In this document: positions 47,845-56,589 of the stretch, piece by piece
Layout: every line of letters starts with the position of its first letter
Position numbering within the stretch: position 1 is the first letter of the stretch
DNA from: Lingula anatina
Taxonomy: Eukaryota; Brachiopoda; Lingulata; Lingulida; Lingulidae
Assembly (NCBI RefSeq): GCF_001039355.2
Contig: NW_019775891.1
Coordinates: 9,209-73,208 of the forward strand
DNA length: 64,000 nucleotides
Direction of reading: 5' to 3'
Position numbers and translations under genes: made by a program
The notes under the pieces: generated by a model
Databases searched by the model: none
Told to the model about the DNA's origin: nothing
What the model saw: only the letters and a program-made list of their open reading frames with translations

Positions 47845-50223
47845 TTAAGCAAAAACATTTTTAAACAAAGCCACAGGATGCGGCTGCTCCCTTGCATGAC
47901 CATAATCCTCATTTTCCCTTTTGACCATCTGCTGTGATATTCTGTCACCATCACTTTCAAGGCTGACCAATTTTTTATCATGGCCCACTTCTGTATCATT
48001 TTCAATTTTGACCAATGTAAATGTATGTGATACTCCATCACTATCAAGGCAGACCAATTTTTTATCATGGCCCACTTTCGTATCATTTTCAATTTTGACC
48101 AATGTAAATGTTTGGGATGCTCCATCACTATCAAGGCAGACCAATTTTTTATCATGGCCCACTTCTGTATCATTTTCAATTTTGACCAATGTAAATGTAT
48201 GGGATACTCCATCACTATCGTGAGAGGCTAAATTTTTATCATGGTTGTCTTCTATATAATTCTTTGTATGTGATTTCAGAATGGACGACACATCAGTGGG
48301 ATCTTTTCCTTGTTGATCACATTTATTTCTGCTGAAAAATGCCTTGTAACAAAAATCACACTGATATGTTTTCTGTCTATTTTTTCTTTCATACAAAATG
48401 CCATTACTTTTTAGAGTATATATCGTACCACAGTGTGGGCAGTTAAACAGTTTCTCAACATTGTGGAGACTTTCATGTTGAATATGACCACATTTATGAG
48501 AAAATGTCTTATTACAGTACTGGCATTTGAAGGGTTTCTTTCCAGTATGAATTCTTTCATGTACAATGCAATAGGTTTTCCGGGTAAATGTCTTATTACA
48601 GTACTGGCACTTGTATGGTTTCTCTCCAGTGTGAATTCTTTCATGTTCAATGTAATTCTGTTTATTTTTATATGTCGTATCACAGTGCTGGCATTTGTAT
48701 GGTCTCTCTCCAGTGTGAGTTCTTTCATGTTCAATGCAATTTTGTTTCTTTATATATGTCTTATCACAGTGCTGGCATTTGTATGGTCTCTCTCCAGTGT
48801 GAGTTCTTTCATGTTCAATGCAATTCCGTTTATTTCTATATGTCTTATCACAGTACTGGCATTTGTAGGGCTTTTCTCCAGTGTGAATTCTTTCATGTTG
48901 AATGCAATGCTCTTTCTGAGCAAATGTTTTATCACAGTGCTGGCATTTGTATGGTTTCTCTCCAGTGTGAATTCTTTCATGAATAATGCAATGTCGTTTA
49001 CTTTTAAATGTCTTATCACAGTGCTGGCATTTGTATGGTCTCTCTCCAGTGTGAGTTCTTTCATGTTCAATGCAATTCCGTTTATTTCTATATGTCTTAT
49101 CACAGTACTGGCATTTGTAGGGCTTTTCTCCAGTGTGAATTCTTTCATGTTGAATGCAATGCTCTTTCTGAGCAAATGTTTTATCACAGTGCTGGCATTT
49201 GTATGGTTTCTCTCCAGTGTGAATTCTTTCATGAATAATGCAATGTCGTTTACTTTTAAATGTCTTATCACAGTGCTGGCATTTGTATGGTCTCTCTCCA
49301 GTGTGAGTTCTTTCATGTTCAATGCAATTCCGTTTATTTCTATATGTCTTATCACAGTACTGGCATTTGTAGGGCTTTTCTCCAGTGTGAATTCTTTCAT
49401 GTTGAATGCAATGCTCTTTCTGAGCAAATGTTTTATCACAGTGCTGGCATTTGTATGGTTTCTCTCCAGTGTGAATTCTTTCATGAATAATGCAATGTCG
49501 TTTACTTTTAAATGTCTTATCACAGTGCTGGCATTTGTATGGTCTCTCTCCAGTGTGAGTTCTTTCATGTTCAATGCAATTCCGTTTATTTCTATATGTC
49601 TTATCACAGTACTGGCATTTGTAGGGCTTTTCTCCAGTGTGAATTCTTTCATGTTGAATGCAATGCTCTTTCTGAGCAAATGTTTTATCACAGTGCTGGC
49701 ATTTGTATGGTTTCTCTCCAGTGTGAATTCTTTCATGAATAATGCAATGTCGTTTACTTTTAAATGTCTTATCACAGTGCTGGCATTTGTATGGTCTCTC
49801 TCCAGTGTGAGTTCTTTCATGTTCAATGCAACTCCGTTTATTTCTATATGTCTTATCACAGTTCTGGCATTTGTAGGGCTTTTCTCCAGTGTGAATTCTT
49901 TCATGTTGAATGCAATACTGTTTCTGAGCAAATGTTTTATCACAGTGCTGGCATTTGTACGGTTTCTCTCCAGTGTGAATTCTTTCATGAATAATGCAAT
50001 GCCGTTTATTTTTAAATGTCTTATCACAGTGCTGGCATTTCAATGGATCTTCTCCAGTGTGAATTATTTCATGTTTAGTGCAATGCTGTTTTCGAGTAAA
50101 TGTCATATCACAGTACTGGCATTTGTATATTTTCTTTTCAGCATGAATTCTTTCAGGAACAACAGAAGCATTTTCAGGGGAAACAATTAATGTTTTATAG
50201 TCCTGGCACTGGTATTCTTGCAT
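47845..50223 (-). CDS. C2H2 zinc finger protein 2 with a 3-finger higher-order repeat (intronless)
   Basis: A single frame of 792 residues from the ATG at 50223 with about 20 regular C2H2 fingers and a degenerate 21st. After finger 1 there are five triplets of fingers. The first triplet is diverged; the next four are the same to my eye (252 bp each, 48781-49788). Within a triplet the helix residues at -1, 2, 3 and 6 read S-R-H-I, Q-E-H-Q and N-R-N-E. The leucine usual at helix position 4 is Cys in nearly all fingers (for example KSKRHCIIH, AQKEHCIQH). After the fingers comes a tail of 29-residue repeats (HTFTLVKIENDTEVG...) and the FKNVFA end shared with gene 1. It is probably a nuclear DNA-binding protein; the target is unknown. 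AATAAA on the minus strand lies at about 47765-47770. Confidence 0.92.
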   Translation of the reverse strand: MQEYQCQDYKTLIVSPENASVVPERIHAEKKIYKCQYCDMTFTRKQHCTKHEIIHTGEDPLKCQHCDKTFKNKRHCIIHERIHTGEKPYKCQHCDKTFAQKQYCIQHERIHTGEKPYKCQNCDKTYRNKRSCIEHERTHTGERPYKCQHCDKTFKSKRHCIIHERIHTGEKPYKCQHCDKTFAQKEHCIQHERIHTGEKPYKCQYCDKTYRNKRNCIEHERTHTGERPYKCQHCDKTFKSKRHCIIHERIHTGEKPYKCQHCDKTFAQKEHCIQHERIHTGEKPYKCQYCDKTYRNKRNCIEHERTHTGERPYKCQHCDKTFKSKRHCIIHERIHTGEKPYKCQHCDKTFAQKEHCIQHERIHTGEKPYKCQYCDKTYRNKRNCIEHERTHTGERPYKCQHCDKTFKSKRHCIIHERIHTGEKPYKCQHCDKTFAQKEHCIQHERIHTGEKPYKCQYCDKTYRNKRNCIEHERTHTGERPYKCQHCDKTYIKKQNCIEHERTHTGERPYKCQHCDTTYKNKQNYIEHERIHTGEKPYKCQYCNKTFTRKTYCIVHERIHTGKKPFKCQYCNKTFSHKCGHIQHESLHNVEKLFNCPHCGTIYTLKSNGILYERKNRQKTYQCDFCYKAFFSRNKCDQQGKDPTDVSSILKSHTKNYIEDNHDKNLASHDSDGVSHTFTLVKIENDTEVGHDKKLVCLDSDGASQTFTLVKIENDTKVGHDKKLVCLDSDGVSHTFTLVKIENDTEVGHDKKLVSLESDGDRISQQMVKRENEDYGHAREQPHPVALFKNVFA
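47959..48240 (-). repeat. 87-bp coding tandem repeat in the tail of finger protein 2
   Basis: AAGGCWGACCAATTTTTTATC recurs at 47959, 48046 and 48133, with a weaker fourth start near 48220. The period of exactly 87 bases is 29 residues of acidic tail. The paralogue has one copy. Confidence 0.9.
48781..49788 (-). repeat. Four copies of a 252-bp, three-finger coding unit
   Basis: Units start at 48781, 49033, 49285 and 49537, each beginning GTATGGTCTCTCTCCAGTGT on the plus strand. I find no substitution between them by eye, even at third codon positions. The fifth unit, 49789-50040, has several. Confidence 0.93.
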
Positions 50224-50639
50224 GATGTTCTCAATTTCTTCAGCAGCGCTACTTGTATGCTTGCTTGATCTTCACTGTTCTATAAGAAAAAAAATTAATC
50301 TTCTGATGAGGTAAATATCTTACCCCTACCCTGTGCATAACTCCCAATATTCTGCAAAAGTGCCCACAAAACCTTCGTACTGACAAATTAGCCCTTAGCA
50401 ATGTCCGCAGTTCAGTTAAAACAGAGACTCTCCCGGCATTTTCTCGGCCCTAGACTAAAATTATCAAAGAAGGTCAAAGCGAAGATGTTATCCATATTTA
50501 TTTGAAGTTACAGCAACCTACCGTGCCAAATGTGGAACAAAATAAACGGAGGACTTATGCAAAGGTGGTAACTTTGTTACAGTAATCTTTATTCTGGGTC
50601 CAAAGTTGAATATTGCCAAAGATGGAGCTCATAAAATGA

Positions 50640-50647
50640 TGACGTCA
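50640..50647. promoter_or_regulatory. CRE-type palindrome TGACGTCA upstream of finger gene 2
   Basis: The same octamer, in the same GGAGCTCATAAAATGA setting as at 46138, lies about 417 bases upstream of the ATG. Confidence 0.45.
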
Positions 50648-51223
50648 CCAAGCATGATAATTTCTGGAACTGCTAATAAACAGGGGCCTTTGAAGTCAAA
50701 TTTTGGACACAAACTCGACCAAATACTATTATGAAGTTTCTTATAGTGTCATTTACAGAAAAAAAACCTTAGGAAATCGTTTCATAATATACGGGAAATT
50801 ATATCTGATGGATATTTTCTGCTTACTTTCTGTGACAAATATACAGAGCCCTGAAATTTAAGTAGTGTCATATGTCATTAATTTTAATTCAGTGTGTTTG
50901 AAGGCAGCTTTTGGGTGTTTAATCTCAGTTCATTTTGTTTTAGTTTACTTTTATCGAGTTTTATTTTATTTACATTTTTAAGACACACTTTAAATATATT
51001 TTAATTCAGTTTAACTTTATAACTAGTTTTAATTTTTGTTTGGTATTAATTCCGATTCTACAGTATTAATAGTAATAATAAAATTAATCATTATTTGTAG
51101 ATATATTCTTTCTTTCTCGGTCAGTGCTTGTTAGCCAATGACTAGTGTTTAACTATCATGTTATGTTTAACATATCATGTTATGTTTTATTTGAATAAAA
51201 ACAGACAGACAATGAGATAAATT

Positions 51224-51229
51224 TTTATT
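51224..51229 (-). promoter_or_regulatory. Candidate polyadenylation signal of the Ig-domain gene
   Basis: AATAAA on the minus strand, in the setting GAATTCAATAAAAATT, about 1.24 kb past the stop at 52467. If used, 51224-52466 is a long 3' UTR that holds a MITE copy. Confidence 0.4.
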
Positions 51230-51317
51230 GAATTCAAAATACAGTGGGAAATACAGATGTGTTTGACAAACCCTTTTAACAGTTTCTTATAACAGTAGCT
51301 ACAATCACCTGACAATT

Positions 51318-51575
51318 CTTAATGTTTTGTTCTTTATCTCTTTTCCTCACGGTTTACAATTACAACTATCGTGTGTACAGTAAACATTTATTAATTGGTG
51401 CACCTATATACATGTACGTGTATTTATCAGCTTTGCTGATTCTGGGGTAGCGCTTAATGTTTTGTTCTTTATCTCTTTTCCTCATGGTTTACAATTACAA
51501 CTACAGTAAATATTTATTAATTGGTGCACCTATATACATGTATTTATCAGCTTTGCTGAATCTGGGGTAGCGCTA
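51318..51575. repeat. Tandem duplication of ~135 bp including 14 bases of a MITE end
   Basis: CTTAATGTTTTGTTCTTTAT starts at 51318 and again at 51453. The sequence through TTTATCAGCTTTGCTGA and TCTGGGGTAGCGCT is repeated. The first copy stops after the MITE end; the second runs into the full MITE at 51562. Confidence 0.88.
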
Positions 51576-51734
51576 ACACTCGCCAATTTAGCCAAATGCT
51601 AAAACTGACTTAAATTGGCTAAAGAAAAAGGGCCTGATTTGAATTGTTTTAGTCAAATTATACCCATTTTGATAACAAATTGACAAAAATTTGGTGATTT
51701 GGCTAAGCCAAAAAAATTGCTAGCACTACCCCAG
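51562..51734. mobile_element. MITE, family B copy 2
   Basis: CTGGGGTAGCGCTAACACTC at one end and GCTAGCACTACCCCAG at the other, closely similar along its length to 20616-20790. Confidence 0.85.
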
Positions 51735-52466
51735 TGAAGTGTAGTGTTAAAAAAGGTTAATACAAAAGTACATGTGCAACTTGTAAGTTATTACATTTTT
51801 AGTCTTACAATATTGAAAATGCATAGATACAAAGCAGACACAATAATTCATTTCTTAGAATGATAATAAAAAAAAATTCAGAATGATAAAAATATTGTTT
51901 TAAGTCTTCTCGCCTCAAACAAATGTAACATTTTGTGTAATAGCAAGTGGGTGTGTATGTGACTGAGTACACATGAGTGTATGTGTCATGTTTTCTGTAT
52001 TTTGTTCATGCTCTCCACATTAAAAGTCAGATACACCTAATCTGTCCATGGTGCTTCCTACTCAATTATCACATCCAGTGTGTATCAGTGTCTTAGACAA
52101 ACATTTGTGCTGATTACTGGGCATATGGATAGAAAGACTATATACAAGTTGGACAAACAACAAGTCTGTCCATTAAATAGAATCAAATGGTGACTCTCCT
52201 CTCTTTATACTATAGAAATTGTTTTAGATCTTTAGCAGTCTGCAACGTAAACCACTGGTCCCACTGGCAATGCCAGTAAAATATCAGATGTCAAGGCAAA
52301 TGTGATAAACTATTCATTATGTCATGGTTACCCTTGCAACAGAAATGGCCTTAGGCCCACTGATAGCAAGTTATTAGTTTATCACATTTGGCCAAAAGTT
52401 GCATTTAAAGCTAAAACAACCCTAGTTCAAAGAGAGGAGAATAGACATTGTCTGAACTTCAGTCTT

Positions 52467-55400
52467 TTAGCTACTAATAAAAGTTGAAAACCTTTTTACT
52501 ATGCAAATGATGCCTAATACAAATATTAATAATAATACTAATATCAGTGATATTATAGCCAAAATCAAGCCCAAATTAGGAATATAATTTTCTGCTACAA
52601 TCTCTGTCCCCAAGGAGTGCATTGGTTTTTCAGTTGGCTTTGTGTCAGCAATTGGGGAAATGGGCTTAGCTTGCTCAGCAGTAACAGTAATGTTTATAGT
52701 GAAACTGCATTCTTCCATTGAGTCCAAAGCAACATATGCAATTAACTGCCCGGAATTGGTGACCCCATCAATTGTGATGTCTGTTCCGGCCGTCGACACA
52801 TTTACATCATCTGCTAATGTTGGACATGATGGCACACTTCTTGAGCTGCATTCAAGCAGACATTTGCTAATGTTTTGAACATTGTGCGCTATTCGTGTCT
52901 GTAGTAAGTCTTTACTGTCCAATATTTGTTGGTTAATGAACTCCAGACTAATTTTCACATGCTGTCCTTGCCCGACAAAAATCTGTACGTTCTGTTCTTG
53001 TCCCCTGACTTGACCAGTTTGGACTGGGACAGTCTCGCTTGCATCATACACAGCTAGGTCATAGATTTGACTCTGATTTTGGTGATTTTCATCCAAGCCA
53101 ACACACATATAGCAACCTCTATCTGATAAATCCAGGCCTTGTAGAATTAAATCTCCTCCAGACACCTTTCTACCAAATTCACTGTTATTCTGAACCAAGG
53201 TGGTAACTGGATCACCGTTTCGATAGCAGGCCACTGTCCTTATGGATTCCGTCCTCAAAACAACTGTTCCCCCTTTGAAACCTACAACTGGGATCACAGG
53301 TCTCGCACCCAAAGCACCTGAAATAAGATTTAAAAAGAAGTTGAATAATTTTTTTTCTATTTACATCAATGATAATAAAACTAAACATATTATTTAAAGG
53401 GATAATAACTCTTCGTTTTGGCCAAAAAATGAATTTTCCTGGAGTGAACAACAATTTTTCCATACTTACCATTGGTTAATGAATCCATTTTTACATTCAA
53501 AGTTAGTCTCTGGTTTTTTTTCTAAAAAGTTTGGTTTTTTGTTAAAATCTCTTAAGAGATTATAACAGAGTACAGCCATCAGTGGAGGTCACGTGATCTG
53601 AAGACAAGCTCAGATATCAAAATTATAGCTATAGCTGCCGTTTTTGTGGTAAAACAGAATATATTATATTTCTATGAGTTATTCACAATGTTTTTATTGT
53701 GAAATATAGATATCATACGAAGAGTTATTATCCCTTTAACCTCTTTACTGATATAATCAGATGTAAATAAACCTTACATAATACTTTCAAGAAAATGAAA
53801 ATGCCCAAATGCCAATCATGGACTCGGCAAAAGCTGTACATGTTGTTGCTCAGAATTGGGATATGAAACTGCCTTCTACCATTCATACAGACTGATTTCT
53901 CACTAGGCTTTCAAAGATGTGTCTTTGGCTAATTCAAGATATTTTTCTACTGTGCATTTTGCTACAGAATTAATATCACTCATTTGGCCTCCAGTCACTG
54001 GCCTCCATTAAAGAGCTTATGAAAAAGGAGCATGGACTATTATAGTCATGTGCAGCTTGCCTTATCAGGCCTACCCAACTACCAGACTCGGCACCGAATG
54101 ATCCTGAATTCACCGGTAGATCAGACCACACTTCCCGTTTTCAAGGTGTGTGTAAGATCGCATTACACAGTATCATACCCTGAACAAATTTTGATTGGTG
54201 ATGCAATGCTTTTCAACCCCGCTGAGAATCGTCACTTTCACATCGCGAACTAGGCAAGAGCTGTGTTGCGTCTGATACTGTGTAATGCAATCTGACACAC
54301 ATCTTGAAAACGGGTAGTGTGGTCTGATCTACTGATGAATTCAGGATCATTCGGTGTCGAGTCTGGTAGTTGGGTAGGCCTGCTTATATATCAAGTCCTC
54401 AAATGACACTTATTCACAGCTGCCACAAGCATTTTGGCCAAATACACTAAATTTACAAACAAACAGCAATGTAAAGTACGTAGCTTGGAAAATTAAAGGT
54501 ACATAAAAGTTTACCATCTTTGAGGCTGAGCCGATGTCTGCTTCTATTTTACTTGGATTTTTCATTTTACAGTTTATTTTACACAATTCTATTTCACAAG
54601 CTATTTTATTTTATGGCTCCCATTTCACAAAGAATCTTAAATCCTTAGTTGACTAGCGCTAGCTGAGTGACCTAGCTAGTGTTTCACAAAGAATCTAAAG
54701 TCCTAGCTCAGTACGTGTGCTTACCATAGTCGAGACGCACAAGAAACTCCTCCAAAAAAAAAGGAGTGAAACAAACATATAAGACATTATGTTTCATGGC
54801 CTTTTTGATCGTTTATCAACAATAAAAAGCAAACAAAAGTTCAAAACAAAGTTTGTTTTGGAACTTTATTGATTAGTTTAACTTCAATACAACTTCAAAG
54901 AAACAGTTCAGCCGCCATGTTATCCAGTGGCTCTTCTTGGCCAGTAATATTGCCAAGAAGAGCCAGAAACCAATATGGCTGCCAACCCGACGATATATAA
55001 GTCACGCTAATGTTAAGTTAAGTCAACGACATTTATAATAACCTAGTAATATATTTTGCTTTTATATCACAGTATTTAGTTGAGTATAACCGTTTTCTTT
55101 GTTATATTGTAACTGCATTAATTTTTTCAAGTGTATTGCACTGTGTTGCGCTAATGTTGCGCAATTCAGCTTCACCATTCTTGGGTTAGAAAAAACATGT
55201 AAGCGACCTTTTAAATTCTTCGCGAAACTTGACTTAGTGAGGTAAGGACTTAATTACGTTGGTAACCAAGCTCTTAGTCAGGGAACCCGACTTAAGTTCT
55301 TTTGTGAAACGTGGGCATGGTCTTTATTTTAGTATATGGCAGTCTTATGAATTGTGTTTTGTTTTGTGTCACCCACCCACTGAAGACGTGACCCACTACG

Positions 55401-55767
55401 GTCGTTTAAAACAGAAATGGATAAAAATGGGCACATATAGAACTCTACGTATGCATAGTAAACCTCTCTGTGGTCGCATTTGGGTTCTACTGGTATAAAT
55501 AAAGTTACTTTTGCACCAGAAAGAAGTTTTATAGAACATTCTGGAGATACACTCCTGGAGGAAGTAATCTTGTCAAGGTCGCCATTTCGGTTTGCTGTGC
55601 ATACCTGTACAGGTGTACTTCAGTCCATTTCTATGTTTTAAAGGGCCCTATTAAGCTTACAGGTAGCATTTTAACTTTAGCGAAGTAGAAAAACAGTTTA
55701 AATAATCATACATACCGCATATAGTTGGGAGAAAGAGCATAAATGTAGGTAACACCGACAGCCACAT
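52467..55767 (-). CDS. Ig-domain type I membrane protein
   Basis: Two exons on the minus strand, 55767-55716 and 53317-52467, phase-1 junction (donor GTATGT, acceptor TTTCAG), 300 residues. Exon 1 is only a signal peptide (MWLSVLPTFMLFLPTIC). Exon 2 has one Ig-like domain with VACYRNG as the probable first cysteine and the strong DRGCYMCVG (DxGxYxC) F-strand. It continues with a linker, a cysteine-containing membrane-proximal part (KCLLECSS, SCPTL, EECSFTINITV), an alanine/proline/lysine stalk, one hydrophobic helix (LGLILAIISLILVLLLIFVL) and a short basic tail. No signalling motif is visible in the tail. It is a cell-surface receptor or adhesion protein; I do not recognise the family. The 2.4 kb intron carries three inverted-repeat elements. 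It is divergent from CEP350. Confidence 0.85.
53398..53735. mobile_element. TTAA-flanked MITE
   Basis: The ends AGGGATAATAACTCTTCG and CGAAGAGTTATTATCCCT are exact inverts, and each is bordered by TTAA (53394-53397 and 53736-53739). TTAA target sites are typical of piggyBac-type insertion. It lies in the Ig-gene intron. A partial relative lies at about 59747-59848. Confidence 0.75.
54066..54382. mobile_element. Foldback MITE with ~115-bp inverted arms and CTTAT target duplication
   Basis: The left arm from 54066 (CAGGCCTACCCAACTACCAG) pairs with the right arm ending at 54382 (GTAGTTGGGTAGGCCTG). The arms extend to about 54178 and 54271 with few mismatches. CTTAT occurs directly outside both ends (54061-54065 and 54383-54387). 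It lies in the Ig-gene intron. Confidence 0.87.
54617..55316. mobile_element. Possible ~700-bp element with inverted ends
   Basis: CCCATTTCACAAAGAATCTTAA near 54617 is roughly inverted at about 55293-55316 (TTAAGTTCTTTTGTGAAACGTGGG). Copies of TTTCACAAAGAATCT recur inside. There is no ORF. Low to moderate confidence. Confidence 0.5.
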
Positions 55768-56589
55768 GTTGCTCGGTCCTGGTCTAGCTTCCTGGTCTAC
55801 TAAGGTCTACTAGTAATGAATCGTAGCGTCAACGTTGTTCGATGACTCATTCGGCTGTGCCTAAAATTGCGCAACACAACGCAATATACGCTTGAAAAAA
55901 CAACTCCTGTCGCAAATAAACACGTGAAACTGTCATTCCCAACAAAATAGGGTGATACTAAGTAAATAATATCGTATACCACTTCACAAATCGGCCAGAT
56001 TTTTATGCCATGACTCATCAGGGATGGTGCGGTGGAATGACTTCACGCCTGCCGCAAAGGCCAAGCGCTGATTGTCCTTGAAGCTCAAAAACACATTCAG
56101 TATGACTAAACGGTTAGGTACGTCCACTTCCATATGTCGTCGGGTCGGTGTTAGGTAGTGCATTGCAGTAGATGAGATATATGTTTAATGGTGCTCAAGG
56201 GAAAAAGGCTGTAAAGCGGAAGAGAGACCGACCATGCTTTAATGAAAGTCTAACTGCATTTTGTGTTACAAATTACTTATGTTTTTGTTGGATGCGCGGC
56301 GCTTCTGAACTTTTCAATGAATGATTTGATATTCTCTGGAACTAGCTGCGGGGACGTCGCATTGTGACAAGAGGCTTTTCTTGGACAGTATAATTGCCAA
56401 GAAGAGTGTTGATAGCAGTCTGTTCCACGTTTAAAATATTGCTCAACGGTGTGTGTTTTAACAGCTTTCGATGCATTCACCAATATTCCTGGCAAACCCA
56501 ACTCAAACGTTTTTACTGATAGTTGGGGTTATCTTAGCTCGCCGCTCCACCTATATATTGCATTCAAGGTGGCGGCAGTATCAACAAAA
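55768..56589. promoter_or_regulatory. Shared 5' region of the Ig gene and CEP350
   Basis: Divergent starts lie at 55767 (-) and about 56590 (+). No named element was recognised in the 0.8 kb between. Confidence 0.35.

Larger units (their letters stand above)
43690..50650. repeat. Tandem segmental duplication carrying two finger genes
   Basis: About 43690-46150 and 47090-50650 are diverged copies. Shared blocks, in order, are a 3' flank (AAATTTGGTTCYT, TTTGAAAGTAAAGAAA, GATATGGACCCAG), the sequence AACTGACAAATATCAAAT, the finger ORF, and a 5' flank (CCGCAGTTCAG, TATCAAAGAAG, GGAGCTCATAAA, TGACGTCA). Copy 2 is longer because of the finger expansion and a MITE at 47179-47395. Confidence 0.8.

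Noticed and set aside
48600-50100. Regular spacing resembling a repeat array such as CRISPR
   Set aside because: The period of 84/252 bases is explained by coding fingers, and the genome is animal.
48433-50190. 585-codon open frame on the + strand, and the 425-codon frame on the minus strand (48750-50027)
   Set aside because: Both are shadows of the finger array: the 84-base finger period has no stop in those frames. The C2H2 frame alone has protein sense.
54032-54253. 73-codon + strand ORF
   Set aside because: It lies within one arm of the foldback element.
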